From Bin107 sp965221655 (lineage in GTDB: Bacteria > UBA8248), in NCBI GenBank assembly GCA_965221655.1, contig OZ244906.1, positions 868,001 to 932,000 on the forward strand: a stretch of DNA of 64,000 nucleotides. Direction: 5' to 3'. Positions 42,076-51,485 of this stretch are shown in pieces. Both the position numbers and the translations under genes were made by a program. Under the pieces are notes generated by a model. It was not told the DNA's origin, searched no databases, and saw only the letters and a program-made list of their open reading frames with translations. Every line of letters starts with the position of its first letter. Position 1 is the stretch's first letter.

Positions 42076-44196
42076 TCAGGTTCTGTCCGCCAAAAACGCC
42101 TCGGCGACAAAAATTCCCCCGAGCAGGAAAAAGAGCAGGGCCCCCAGGTCGATGCGTGCGAGCAACGAGCGCAGGGTGTCCGCGTCCTCCGCGGGAAGGT
42201 CGCGCACGTCGAGACCCGGGAGCTTTTCGCGCAGGATTTCCATATCCACCGGAGATGCATCCGCCTCCGAGGCAGGTGCGTTCACCGCCACGAGGTGCTG
42301 CTCGTCGGCGTTGTAGACGCGATACAAGCCCGCACGAAAAGTATCCGTATGGAACGCGACGGCTCCGCCGCTCGCCGACTTGCCCAGCCGCAGCCCCGCA
42401 GCGGGTTCCGGAGATGCGCCCCGTTCGGCAAACTCGAGCACGCGCTCGCGCCCTTCGGGGCCGCGTATACGTATCGCTTCGCCGAGGCGGTCGATGGAAG
42501 CTCCGATTTCGAGCGCCTCTCCCACGTTTGCGGAAGAAGACGCTCCTTTTCGCGTACCGCCCAGAAAATCCGATAATCCCCGTACGAAGGGAACGAACAC
42601 CGGCCGCACGGCCAGGTCCGTCCAGTCCCGATCGCAGGTAGAGCCCCACATCGCCACCCGGCCCGCGCCCGCCGCGCCGACCACCAAGGCGGGGACGCCG
42701 CCTGCGAGTTCGAGCAGTGTGCTCCCCCCCCGGGCGGGTGCGAGCGGGGCGATGCGCGCTACGCGCAGCGCGGAGAAAAAGCGCGGCGCACCCGAGCCCA
42801 AAAGCGAAAAAGCGGGGTGCGCCTCCATGCCCGATGCAATTTTCAGGCTCTGCGCGGGGCGCAGCGTTCTGGGGGCTCCGAAAGTGGCGGGCAACCAGTC
42901 GAGTTCGGCTCCGCTCGCCAACTCGCCCGACGCCCAGAGGAGGCCGCCGCCCTTTTCGACAAAATTCCTCAGACCGCGCACGCCCTCCTCCGTCCAGCGA
43001 CCCACGTTGCAGGCGACGACGTAGTCGTACTCCTCCCAGCGCACGCTGTTCATCTCGTAGCCCGCCACCACGCGCGTCAGCACGGGCGACTCTCCCCCGG
43101 GCGGAGCCGCGCTCAGGGCGTTCACGAGAAAGAAAGTCTCGCTGTCCTGGAGGCCGCGCTTGGGGTCGCCGTCCACAATCAGGGCGCGCAGACGCTTGCC
43201 TATGCTCGCCGCGAAGTAGAAGCGGTTGGTCGTGGGCAGAGCGTCGGGCGGCAACTGCACGCGCCCTTCGAGCACACCTCTTTGGGGTGCGTTTACCCGA
43301 AAGCTTACCGGGCTCGACCCGTTCGGGGGGACGTCCACCTCCACCGTCTCACGCAACTCCTCTCCCAGATAGAGCGAGACGGCAACCTTCGACTTCTCCT
43401 CCTCCCCCCGGTTGAAGACGCGCGCACCGATGGTGAAGGAAAAGCCCGCCTTGGGCGGCCAGGGCTTCATCTTCACGTCGCGCAGGCTCAAATCCGCCAC
43501 GCCCGCCTCAGGCGCTACGCGCACGAATTGCAGGTGGGCGTGGGGGTTCCACTCCCTGACGTTACGAACCTGGAACGACTCCCAATCCCCGCGCGCGAAA
43601 TCGCTCAGCACGACGACGTTTCTCCGCCCCGCCCCGGGCGATGCGTTCTCGATTGCGCGCCGGACGACGCGGGTGGGCGCACCCTTGTCATCGGTTCGGC
43701 GAATGGCCTCGAGAGCGGCCAGAGCCTCCTTGCGGGTCAATTCTTTCGGTGGCCCTTCGGGGGCGGGGCCCGCGGTCGTGAGAATGCTTATGCGATCCGC
43801 CTCGCCCATTTCCTCGATCATGCGGCGCACGGCGCGCTTGGCCAGCTCAAAGCGGCTGCCCCTGGGCGTTTCGTACGCCATGCTCGCGGAGTTGTCGATG
43901 ACGGCGAGGGTATGGACGGGAAACCACCCCCCACTCGATACGCCGCCCTCGGTCGCCAGAAGCGGACGCGAAGCCAGGAAAACGACGAGGCCGACGGCGC
44001 ATACGCGCAAGAAGAGCAATATCCAGTTTCTGAGCCTGCTGCGGTTCGTGATGCGCCGCTGGGTTCTCAACAGAAAATCGAAGGTGGGCAGGCGATGCCT
44101 GCGCACGAGCCGCCTGCGCAGCAGGTGAATGAGAATGGGCACGAGGGCGAGCCCCAGCCCCCAGAGCAGCGCGGTGTGCAGGAACTGAAGACCCAA
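42076..44196 (-). CDS. BatA-type membrane protein with VWA domain
   Basis: A 706-residue inner-membrane protein. The BatA N-terminal module spans residues 1-80 (FLHTALLWGLGLALVPILIH, then an Arg-rich loop, LPTFDFLLR and a second helix). A VWA domain follows with MIDAS motif DNSASM. A periplasmic Ig-like/GATase-like region (CNVGRWTEEGVRGLRNFVEKGGGLL) and a C-terminal helix with SLLARIDLGALLFFLLGGIFVAEAFLA close the protein. It is the last gene of the MoxR/VWA cluster, 21 nt after the DUF58 gene. Likely part of a membrane complex assembled by MoxR; the exact job is unknown. Confidence 0.85.
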   Translation of the reverse strand: MGLQFLHTALLWGLGLALVPILIHLLRRRLVRRHRLPTFDFLLRTQRRITNRSRLRNWILLFLRVCAVGLVVFLASRPLLATEGGVSSGGWFPVHTLAVIDNSASMAYETPRGSRFELAKRAVRRMIEEMGEADRISILTTAGPAPEGPPKELTRKEALAALEAIRRTDDKGAPTRVVRRAIENASPGAGRRNVVVLSDFARGDWESFQVRNVREWNPHAHLQFVRVAPEAGVADLSLRDVKMKPWPPKAGFSFTIGARVFNRGEEEKSKVAVSLYLGEELRETVEVDVPPNGSSPVSFRVNAPQRGVLEGRVQLPPDALPTTNRFYFAASIGKRLRALIVDGDPKRGLQDSETFFLVNALSAAPPGGESPVLTRVVAGYEMNSVRWEEYDYVVACNVGRWTEEGVRGLRNFVEKGGGLLWASGELASGAELDWLPATFGAPRTLRPAQSLKIASGMEAHPAFSLLGSGAPRFFSALRVARIAPLAPARGGSTLLELAGGVPALVVGAAGAGRVAMWGSTCDRDWTDLAVRPVFVPFVRGLSDFLGGTRKGASSSANVGEALEIGASIDRLGEAIRIRGPEGRERVLEFAERGASPEPAAGLRLGKSASGGAVAFHTDTFRAGLYRVYNADEQHLVAVNAPASEADASPVDMEILREKLPGLDVRDLPAEDADTLRSLLARIDLGALLFFLLGGIFVAEAFLADRT

Positions 44197-44217
44197 AACG
44201 TTCTCCCGAAGGCTCCG

Positions 44218-45105
44218 CTACACCCGCGCTCTGCTGCGCCAGGCGAGGAAGCGAATGAGGCTTTTGTCCAGCGGCTCGGCGGTCGAGAGGAGGTGGTAGT
44301 CCACCCCCAAGTCCGCGCACCGCTCGCGCGTTTGTTCCAGAAAATCGCCCAGAAGGCCGAGGTAAGGCTTCTTCACCACCTCGCACTCGACGGTCACGTT
44401 TCTGTCCGTCTCCACGTCCTCCATGCGGGCGAGGCCCTCAAAGGGAAACTCGAGCTCGACGCTGTCCAGGACGTGAAAAACGATGACGTCGTTCCCCTTG
44501 AGGCAAAGGAGGTTGAGGGCTTTCTCTACGCTGTCGGGGTCGTCGAGCAAATCGGAGACAACCACCACGAGCCCCCTTCTGTTCAAGCGCTCGGCCAGCG
44601 CGAGAAGCCCGCGCGCGATGCCGGTTCCCCCCAGAGGCTGCGCCGCCTGAAGAGCCCCCAAAAGCGCCAGCAGGTGCCTGCGCACGGATTTGGGCGGAAC
44701 CTGCGCGTCCTCCTCCTCATGCGCAATCACCAGCCCCACCGAGTCGGACTGGCCGAGCAGCAAATGCGCCATGGCCGAGGCGAGGGTGGCCGCGTAGCCC
44801 CACTTGGTGAGGGGTCCGTCGCCGAAATCCATCGAGGCGCTGGCGTCGACTACCAGGTGAGCGCGCAGATTCGTCTCGTCCTCGTATTGCTTGACGAGAT
44901 AGCGGTCGAACTTGCCGTATGCCTTCCAGTCCACGTGGCGCAGCTCGTCGCCCGGGGAATACGACCTATGCTCCTCGAAATCGACGCTGAAGCCCCGCGA
45001 GCGGCTCCTGTGGACGCCGCTCATCAACCCTTCCACCACGTGTCGGGCACGCAGCTGGAGGTTCGAGAGTCGCGCAATGAGGGCGGGGTCGAAATACGAT
45101 TCCAA
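44218..45105 (-). CDS. DUF58 domain protein (VWA-like)
   Basis: A 295-residue DUF58 protein. It starts with LIARLSNLQLRARHVVEGLM and has the family core GFSVDFEEHRSYSPGDELRHVDWKAYGKFDRY, then a VWA-type strand HLVVDASASMDFG with the D-x-S-x-S metal site. DUF58 proteins are routinely encoded directly after a MoxR ATPase and act with it in metal-ion or protein-complex maturation. It starts 24 nt after moxR. It appears cytoplasmic, as no membrane segment is seen. Confidence 0.93.
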   Translation of the reverse strand: MESYFDPALIARLSNLQLRARHVVEGLMSGVHRSRSRGFSVDFEEHRSYSPGDELRHVDWKAYGKFDRYLVKQYEDETNLRAHLVVDASASMDFGDGPLTKWGYAATLASAMAHLLLGQSDSVGLVIAHEEEDAQVPPKSVRRHLLALLGALQAAQPLGGTGIARGLLALAERLNRRGLVVVVSDLLDDPDSVEKALNLLCLKGNDVIVFHVLDSVELEFPFEGLARMEDVETDRNVTVECEVVKKPYLGLLGDFLEQTRERCADLGVDYHLLSTAEPLDKSLIRFLAWRSRARV

Positions 45106-45129
45106 GACGAGCCTCTTCGGTGCGGGCCG

Positions 45130-46182
45130 CTAGGCGGCCTCGGTGGCCTCCGCAGGCGGGGCGACGGCCTCGAGCAGTTGCCGAATCAGCGAAACGGAGT
45201 CGTGCCCTTCCGCCTGGCCACGAAAATTCACCAGAATGCGGTGGCGCAGCACGGGCTCGGCCAAGGCCTTCACGTCCTCTATCGTCGCGGCGTACCTGCC
45301 GCGCAGCAGCGCCCGCGCCCGTGCGCCGAGAATCAGATACTGGCTCGCGCGGGGACCCGCCCCCCACTCCACGAAGTGGCGCACGAAGTCGGGCGCCGTC
45401 TCGTCGTCGGGGCGCGAGGCGCGCGCGAGGGAAACCGCGTATTCCACTACGTAGGGGGCGGCGGGCACGCGGCGGACGAGCTCTTGAAACCGCAATATTT
45501 CCTCTCCGTCCATGATCTCCTGGAGTTGGGGGTCGTAGTTCGAAGTCGTCTGCGCGACGATTTCCTTCTCCTCGGCGAGGCTGGGGTACGACACCCCGAC
45601 TTCGAACATGAACCTGTCCAGCTGCGCTTCGGGCAGCGGATAGGTGCCCTCCTGTTCCACGGGGTTCTGGGTGGCGAGGACAAAGAACGGAGGCGTGAGG
45701 AAGTGCGCCTGCCCGCCCGCCGTTACGTGGAGTTCCTGCATGGCCTGCAGCAGAGCCGCCTGCGTCTTCGGCGAGGTGCGGTTGATCTCGTCGGCGAGCA
45801 GTATCTGCGTGAAGACGGGACCCTTGATGAAGCGAAACGAGCGCCTGCCCTGCGTCGTCTCATCCAGGATGTCGGTGCCCGTGATGTCCGAAGGCATGAG
45901 GTCGGGCGTGAACTGAATGCGGTTGAAGTCGAGTTGCAGCACGCGCGCCAGGGTGCGGATGAGCAGCGTCTTGGCGAGACCCGGCACGCCGACCAGCAGG
46001 CAGTGTCCCCTGGAGAGCAGTGCGATCAGGACGAGGTCGATAACCTCCGCCTGCCCGACGATAATCTTGCGTACCTGCTCGAGTATGGCGTCGCGCTTCG
46101 TACCGACCTCGTGCGCCACCCGTACGTCTTCCTCGCTCATCTGCGCGCCTTCGCCCGCAGCAACTGCCGGCATTTCGTTCAT
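45130..46182 (-). CDS. MoxR-family AAA+ ATPase
   Basis: A 350-residue MoxR ATPase. Walker A is LLVGVPGLAKTLLIRTLA, Walker B is QILLADEINRTSPKTQAAL, sensor 1 is FFVLATQNPVEQEGTYPLPEAQLDRFMF and a C-terminal AAA lid follows. MoxR proteins act as chaperones that assemble or activate VWA-domain partners, here the DUF58 and BatA-like products. ATG at 46180-46182 lies 22 nt after the peptidase/TPR gene; the longer open frame upstream runs into that gene and was rejected. Confidence 0.95.
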   Translation of the reverse strand: MNEMPAVAAGEGAQMSEEDVRVAHEVGTKRDAILEQVRKIIVGQAEVIDLVLIALLSRGHCLLVGVPGLAKTLLIRTLARVLQLDFNRIQFTPDLMPSDITGTDILDETTQGRRSFRFIKGPVFTQILLADEINRTSPKTQAALLQAMQELHVTAGGQAHFLTPPFFVLATQNPVEQEGTYPLPEAQLDRFMFEVGVSYPSLAEEKEIVAQTTSNYDPQLQEIMDGEEILRFQELVRRVPAAPYVVEYAVSLARASRPDDETAPDFVRHFVEWGAGPRASQYLILGARARALLRGRYAATIEDVKALAEPVLRHRILVNFRGQAEGHDSVSLIRQLLEAVAPPAEATEAA

Positions 46183-46204
46183 TGCGTATCGCCTCTCGAC
46201 GGGA

Positions 46205-47884
46205 TCAGCGGGGTGCCATGAGACGAAGCGCCTCCCGTGCGCGCTTCGCCCTTTCGGTGTCGCCCATGCTCTCGTAATGCGCCGCGAGGCGCTCATGCAC
46301 CAGGCGGATAAAGGGGTTGATTTGCAGCACTTCCTCCCATGCCGCGAGCGCGGCCGCCGGTTTTTCGGCAATCTCGCTCGCCAGGGCCTTGTGCACGTAG
46401 GTCGTGGCGTAGTCGGGGTCCACCTCCAGCGCCTTTCTGATGTGGCGCTCGGCCTGGGAGATCATCCCCAGGCGTATCTCCACCTGCGCCGCACGGTTGA
46501 GCAGGGGCTGGGAATAGGGTTCGTCGCGCAGAGCGCGGCGGTACTCGATGAGGGCGGCGCGCATTCTGCCGCGAAACGAGAGCCTGTCGCCCAGCCGCAT
46601 GCGCTTCCTCGCAACGGCGCTCTTGAGCGCCGCCAGATCGATGGCGCTCTCGCTCACGGGGCCTTTGGGCTTGAGCTTGGGCTGGGAGACGCGCGCGCCC
46701 GCGCGGGGGCGCAGGGGGAGCTTTGCGAGATGCTCAATCCACATCTGCTCGAACCTCTCCAAATCGACCCCCGCGACCGCCAGCAAACCGCCCACCGCAC
46801 TTTGGGGCGGGCCGGTGGATTCGAGTTCCACGAGACTCGCCCGCCCGGGCGCCCCGGCCTGCGCGCCCGTGCCTTGCCCCGACTCCCGGATGCCGCGCAG
46901 CATGCGCGCGATGGCGTTCGGCCCCATCGTCTTGCGGATGAAGTCCACCGCCGAGGCCGCCTCCGCGTAGGCGAGATGTATGTCCCGGGGTGTATCGAGA
47001 TAAATGAGGCTCGGCTCCATCTTCTTGAAGGGAATGTAGCGGTTCGCCTCTCGCGCTTCGTGGAGCAGCGCCTCCTCGCCGGGGTGGAGGTGGGACATCT
47101 CCTTGCCCCGCCACTTTCTCTCCAGATACTTGGCGATCCCCTCGTGGAGCCAGATGGGGGCGCGGTTGCGCGTCGCACGCACGACGAGGTAGTGGACGTA
47201 CTCGTGGGCGGCCGCGTCCAGCCAGCGATAGCCCCGGAGCAGCGTGCCGGGCGAGAGAATCATCAACTTGTTGAACTTGCACAGACCCACCGCGCCCTTC
47301 TCCTCGATTTCACGCCGCGAGAGGGTGGAGGATTTGTGAAAACGCTCCGAGTCCGAAAACACCTCCACGCGCACGCGCTCCGCGAACTGCACCCCCAACT
47401 CCTCCGCGTAGTGCGCGTGGGCCTTCTCCAGCGCGTCCTCGAGATAGGGCATCAAGAGGGCGTCCTGTGCGGGGTCGTGCCAGATGTCGAAATGGGGCGT
47501 CCTGTGCACCTGAAATCCCTCGAGCGCGGCCTGCGTCTGGCGCACGTGGAGCCTGAGCTCGAGCCACTCGCCGTCGCCCGATTTTTTCCTGAGCGCGGCT
47601 TCGAGGTTGCGCATCGCCTCGGCGAATTTTCCGTCCAGATAGTCCGCCGCTCCCGTCAGGGCGCGCCACTCCGCCACACCGGGTGCGGCACGCTCGAGCG
47701 CGGCTAGCCTCTTGCGCGCAGCACCGGTGTCCCACGCGCGCAGATCGGCAACCACCGCACTATAGCCCTCCGGCCGCTTCACGAACTCGGTGGGCGGGGC
47801 GGGGCGGTTTACGGTATGCGCCCACGTGAGAGTGGGCGCCAGGATGGCGCACGCCAAAAGCAGGAGAGTCGTTTTTTTGATCAT
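46205..47884 (-). CDS. Periplasmic gluzincin-like peptidase (peptidase MA-like) with TPR repeats
   Basis: A 559-residue secreted protein. A signal peptide (MIKKTTLLLLACAILAPTLTWA) is followed by a TPR-like N-terminal part and a peptidase MA-like domain with the zinc motif HEYVH (in DAAAHEYVHYLVVRATRNR) and a following Glu in WLHEGIAKYLE. C-terminal TPRs cover about residues 440-555 (ALIEYRRALRDEPYSQPLLN, HIRKALEVDPDYATTYVHKA). It could process or scaffold envelope proteins. ATG at 47882-47884 overlaps the upstream DUF4175 stop, showing coupling within the MoxR cluster. Confidence 0.83.
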   Translation of the reverse strand: MIKKTTLLLLACAILAPTLTWAHTVNRPAPPTEFVKRPEGYSAVVADLRAWDTGAARKRLAALERAAPGVAEWRALTGAADYLDGKFAEAMRNLEAALRKKSGDGEWLELRLHVRQTQAALEGFQVHRTPHFDIWHDPAQDALLMPYLEDALEKAHAHYAEELGVQFAERVRVEVFSDSERFHKSSTLSRREIEEKGAVGLCKFNKLMILSPGTLLRGYRWLDAAAHEYVHYLVVRATRNRAPIWLHEGIAKYLERKWRGKEMSHLHPGEEALLHEAREANRYIPFKKMEPSLIYLDTPRDIHLAYAEAASAVDFIRKTMGPNAIARMLRGIRESGQGTGAQAGAPGRASLVELESTGPPQSAVGGLLAVAGVDLERFEQMWIEHLAKLPLRPRAGARVSQPKLKPKGPVSESAIDLAALKSAVARKRMRLGDRLSFRGRMRAALIEYRRALRDEPYSQPLLNRAAQVEIRLGMISQAERHIRKALEVDPDYATTYVHKALASEIAEKPAAALAAWEEVLQINPFIRLVHERLAAHYESMGDTERAKRAREALRLMAPR

Positions 47885-50800
47885 TTCGTCAGCCTGTCGA
47901 AATAGTCTTCGATTTCCCCGCGCATCGCACCGGGAAGGCCATCCTTCATCGCCTCCATTATCTCCTCGCGGAACTTGGCGGGCACCTTGTACTGCTCCCT
48001 GTCCGGGATGAGCACCTCACTGAACTGGGTGCCGAGGCCGCCCTCCTCCCCGCGCCCGCGTTCCTCAAAGCCGGGCTGGCGGGGGAACGTGGGGCTTCTC
48101 GACCACCAGGGGCGCTGTCCCCTCCCGGGACGCAGGACGCCGAAACCCCGCGGCGTCCCCAAGCCCACGTTGCCCCGCTGGGCCATCTGCTGCATGGCAT
48201 TCTGCATGGCATTCTGCCCCTGGGCGAGCTTGCGTATGGCCTCCTCCTCGGGAGGCACGGCGTGAGAGGCTCTACGCCGCTCGAGCGAGGCGACGGCCTG
48301 CTTCATGGCTTCGCCCGCCCCGACGATTCTGCGCAGAATCTCGGGGTTGATGAAGGGATATACCTGCATCATCCGCCGCAACTGCTGCTCGAAGGCCGAG
48401 AGGCGTTTGCGCAGCGACTCCTGGCGAAAACGCAGGCCGTCGAGTTTGGCGACTTCCGTGCCGCCCGCGCCTTTCTCGGCCTTGCCCAGGAGGGCGTCGA
48501 GGCTCTCGGCAAAGCGCCGCCAGGCCGCGCCGCCCTCACCGGCAGGTTTTTTCGGCGCGTCCGTCCCGGGCTCTCGGGCCGAACGCACGCAGGGAGATTT
48601 CTCGATGAGGCCCCTCCACTCCGCAAGCCTCTGGAAGACGATGCCCCACTCGCCCTTGCCGACCATCGACTCAAACTCGGCGAGTGCGCGCAGACGCTCG
48701 CGCTGTATCTGCTCGGCGCGCATCTGCGGGGAAGCTCTTCGTCGAGCAAGCGGGGGGGGTGGTGTTTCGGCTACGCTCTTTTCGGCCTCCGCCTTCTTTG
48801 GCGGATCACTCGTTGCCGGATCACTCTTGGGGAAGCAATCGGGCGGAAGCGGCCGCGCCACTTCCTCTCCGCTTCGCTTGGCGAGGTCCGCCGCGCTTCG
48901 GGCCACGGCGGCTACTCCCCCACCCTCCGTTTTCCTGATTCTGTCCACCACGTTTTCCAGCACGCTCACGGTTTCGCCCAGGATGGCTTGCTGCTCCTCC
49001 ACGATGGAAGCGAGTTCGCTTTGCTGGCGCCGCATGGGCCTGCCGCCGCGCTGGCTCATCATCTGCCTGCGCTGCATGCCCCGCAGGGCCATGCGCATCC
49101 TCTGCAATTGGCTCATCAGGCGCCTGAGTCGCTCGAGCGCACCGCGAAAATCGTTGCGCTGCATCATGCGGCGAATGTCCTCGAAAGCACGCATCATGTT
49201 CTGCGTGGGCATGTCCCGCATTCCGCGCTGGTTCATGAATTCAGTGGGCATACGCTGGGCCAGCGAAGCCATTTGCTGCATGAGTTCGCCGAGTTGTCGT
49301 TCGAGATTTCGGAGCTCTCTCTGCACGCGCTTGATCGCCTCGGCATCCGCGCCCGACTTGCGCATCTCCTCCAGGGCGCGCTCGATACCCCTTTGGCGCT
49401 GGATCATCGCCTCCGTCGTGCGCCCCGCCCTGTCCGCACGCACGTTGCGCTGCATCTCCTCGCTCATCGTGGCGAGGCGCTCAAAGGACTCCGTGGCCTC
49501 TTCCTGGCGGGCGGCCATCTGCCTCTGCAGACGCGCCGTTTCCGGATCGCCTTTCTTCAGTTGCGAGAGACGATTGAGGGGCGCGAGATATTGTGAAATC
49601 GCGTCCCTGAGTTGCCTCTCCAGGGTAGAAAGGTCCATGTCGGAGAGCGTCTCGCGCGGATTCCTGGGCTTGAGCGTCGCCCGGGTGCGCTTGATGCGCT
49701 CAAGAATTCTCTCCGCTTTTTTCTCGAGGTGGCGGGCGCTCCGCGCAGGGGCGGGCGCTTTTTTCTCCTCGCTTCCGGGCGGAAAGTCCTTTTCGAGATA
49801 ATCGCCCAGAAGGTCCAGAAGTTGCCTGGAAATATCGCCCAGATTCCTGTCCAGCCCGGCCATCACGGCCTCTCGGTCGCGCACCCGAATGCGGTAGGTC
49901 TTGCTCACTCCCACCTTGGGACCGCTCACGGTGTCGCCGTCGCGCGCCAGGAAGCGGTAGGAAAGCACGCCTCCGGCCCGCACCCCCATGACCCCGGGTT
50001 CGAACTCGTAAAACCCCCGCGTGCTCTTGCGGGCGTCCTCCCCGCCCCACATCTTGATGCGCCGCGGGCGGCGTCCGTCGAGGGCGACTTCCAGATAAAC
50101 GCCCTTGAGGCCAAAATCGTCCGACGCACTGTAGCGCGCGGTTACCTTCTCGTCGCTCTCCACGGTGAGGTCCTTCGCCGGCTCGGTAACCGCCACCCGG
50201 GGATAGGCGTCGGGGATGATGTCGACGCGGTAGCGCGCGGGAGCGAGGTTCGAAAAGCCGTGGGCGTCCTTGAGGCGCACCTGGTAGGAGCCCGCCCCGC
50301 CCAGAATCATCTTCCCGCCCAGCACGTCCCCCTCCTCTGGCTTGAGCGGCAGCCGCCAGCCGTCGGCAAGAGAGATGACGGCCTCGTGCACCGGCTTGTT
50401 CGTCCTCACCCGCAAGTGGACCTCCGAACCCATGTACCCGCGGACGTGACCACCCCTCTTGCCCACGACGGGCTTGAGCTTCGTGTACTCGGGTGGATAC
50501 TGCACCACATCGATGGATTCCACCCTGGGCGGCGCGACCACGCGAATCTCCAGCGCCTCCGAGCGAAAGCGGCCCGTGCGCGCCGCAACGCGCGCGCCCG
50601 CTCCGCTGGCCGCCCAGGCTGCGACGAAGCGATGCGGGGCCACCTTCTTCATGGAAAGCATGGCGGCGACTCCCGCCCCCTGGTCGATTTCGAGGTTCAC
50701 GGACGACGTCTCGCGCCCCGCCGTGCGCACCTCGAAGGAGACGGACATGCCCGCAAGGGCCGTCGTGCGGTTCGCCTCGATGGCGAGGTGCGTGATGCGC

Positions 50801-51378
50801 GAGGGCATCAGGTCCGCCGCGTTCGCCAGCAGATAACCCGCGCGCGGATACAGACCCGGCCAGACGAAGGCCATGAGAGCCGCGGCAACCGCCAAAACGC
50901 TGGCGAGCCTGCCGAGTCTCTGAAAGAGAGCGTGGGAGACGAAGGCATCCGGCGCAAGCGATTCGACCTCGCGGGCGGTGTCGTTCACCAGCGCGTCGAT
51001 GAGGGCGGGCGAGGTGGGGTCGTCCGTGCCGAACTCTCCTTTGCGCGGGAAGAGTTGGAGCGAGCTGATGAGGTTGCTGCCCAGGTCTTCATGCTGCTCC
51101 TCGATGTCGAGCGCCACCCCTTCGCGCCGCTGGCGGCGGGTGACGAGCCACCAGCAGCGCGCGAGCACGCCGAGCAGCAGGGAGATCGTCAACCCGGCGT
51201 AGACGACGGCGGAATAGCCGAAATGCGGCTGGGCGAGGACCGCAGCGGGTGCGAGCAGGAACACGCCCAGCACGCCCAACAGAAGCACCATGCCCGCTTC
51301 CTGGCGGCGCACCTGGAGGCGGGCGCCAATTATCGAATCGAGAAAGTCGGTTATCTTCCGGAAGGATTGTTCGGCCAT
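47881..51378 (-). CDS. DUF4175-type large membrane-anchored coiled-coil protein
   Basis: About 1165 residues. Two N-terminal helices (GMVLLLGVLGVFLLAPAAVL and YAGLTISLLLGVLARCW) and a third near residue 165 anchor it. A long beta-rich extracytoplasmic part follows (residues ~190-520, with PPEYTKLKPV and VTEPAKDLTVESDEKVTARYSASDDFG). Then come about 600 residues of Arg/Gln/Met-rich helices (e.g. MMQRNDFRGALERLRRLMSQ, GMQRRQMMSQRGGRPMRRQQ). The layout matches DUF4175 proteins of envelope clusters. ATG 51376-51378 has AGGGAG 9 nt upstream. A GTG at 51426, 8 nt after a TATAAT box, is a possible leaderless start. Confidence 0.8.
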   Translation of the reverse strand: MAEQSFRKITDFLDSIIGARLQVRRQEAGMVLLLGVLGVFLLAPAAVLAQPHFGYSAVVYAGLTISLLLGVLARCWWLVTRRQRREGVALDIEEQHEDLGSNLISSLQLFPRKGEFGTDDPTSPALIDALVNDTAREVESLAPDAFVSHALFQRLGRLASVLAVAAALMAFVWPGLYPRAGYLLANAADLMPSRITHLAIEANRTTALAGMSVSFEVRTAGRETSSVNLEIDQGAGVAAMLSMKKVAPHRFVAAWAASGAGARVAARTGRFRSEALEIRVVAPPRVESIDVVQYPPEYTKLKPVVGKRGGHVRGYMGSEVHLRVRTNKPVHEAVISLADGWRLPLKPEEGDVLGGKMILGGAGSYQVRLKDAHGFSNLAPARYRVDIIPDAYPRVAVTEPAKDLTVESDEKVTARYSASDDFGLKGVYLEVALDGRRPRRIKMWGGEDARKSTRGFYEFEPGVMGVRAGGVLSYRFLARDGDTVSGPKVGVSKTYRIRVRDREAVMAGLDRNLGDISRQLLDLLGDYLEKDFPPGSEEKKAPAPARSARHLEKKAERILERIKRTRATLKPRNPRETLSDMDLSTLERQLRDAISQYLAPLNRLSQLKKGDPETARLQRQMAARQEEATESFERLATMSEEMQRNVRADRAGRTTEAMIQRQRGIERALEEMRKSGADAEAIKRVQRELRNLERQLGELMQQMASLAQRMPTEFMNQRGMRDMPTQNMMRAFEDIRRMMQRNDFRGALERLRRLMSQLQRMRMALRGMQRRQMMSQRGGRPMRRQQSELASIVEEQQAILGETVSVLENVVDRIRKTEGGGVAAVARSAADLAKRSGEEVARPLPPDCFPKSDPATSDPPKKAEAEKSVAETPPPPLARRRASPQMRAEQIQRERLRALAEFESMVGKGEWGIVFQRLAEWRGLIEKSPCVRSAREPGTDAPKKPAGEGGAAWRRFAESLDALLGKAEKGAGGTEVAKLDGLRFRQESLRKRLSAFEQQLRRMMQVYPFINPEILRRIVGAGEAMKQAVASLERRRASHAVPPEEEAIRKLAQGQNAMQNAMQQMAQRGNVGLGTPRGFGVLRPGRGQRPWWSRSPTFPRQPGFEERGRGEEGGLGTQFSEVLIPDREQYKVPAKFREEIMEAMKDGLPGAMRGEIEDYFDRLTK

Positions 51379-51434
51379 CCCCAAAAACTCCCTCATCGAC
51401 GGATGCGGCGAGAAGGCACGCTTCACACCGGGAA

Positions 51435-51440
51435 ATTATA
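51435..51440 (-). promoter_or_regulatory. Candidate -10 box before the DUF4175 gene
   Basis: TATAAT on the minus strand in the 107-nt gap between the VWA and DUF4175 genes. No good -35 was found. It implies an internal promoter in the cluster. Confidence 0.35.
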
Positions 51441-51485
51441 CATCGTTCCACTCCGCTGCGCGCACGTTGCCAGACCGGGGTGGGC

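Noticed and set aside
42817..46221. Very long plus-strand open frame (1134 codons) across the MoxR/DUF58/BatA genes
   Set aside because: It is antisense to three well-recognised genes; long antisense frames are expected in GC-rich DNA. The product (His/Arg/Glu-rich) resembles no protein family.
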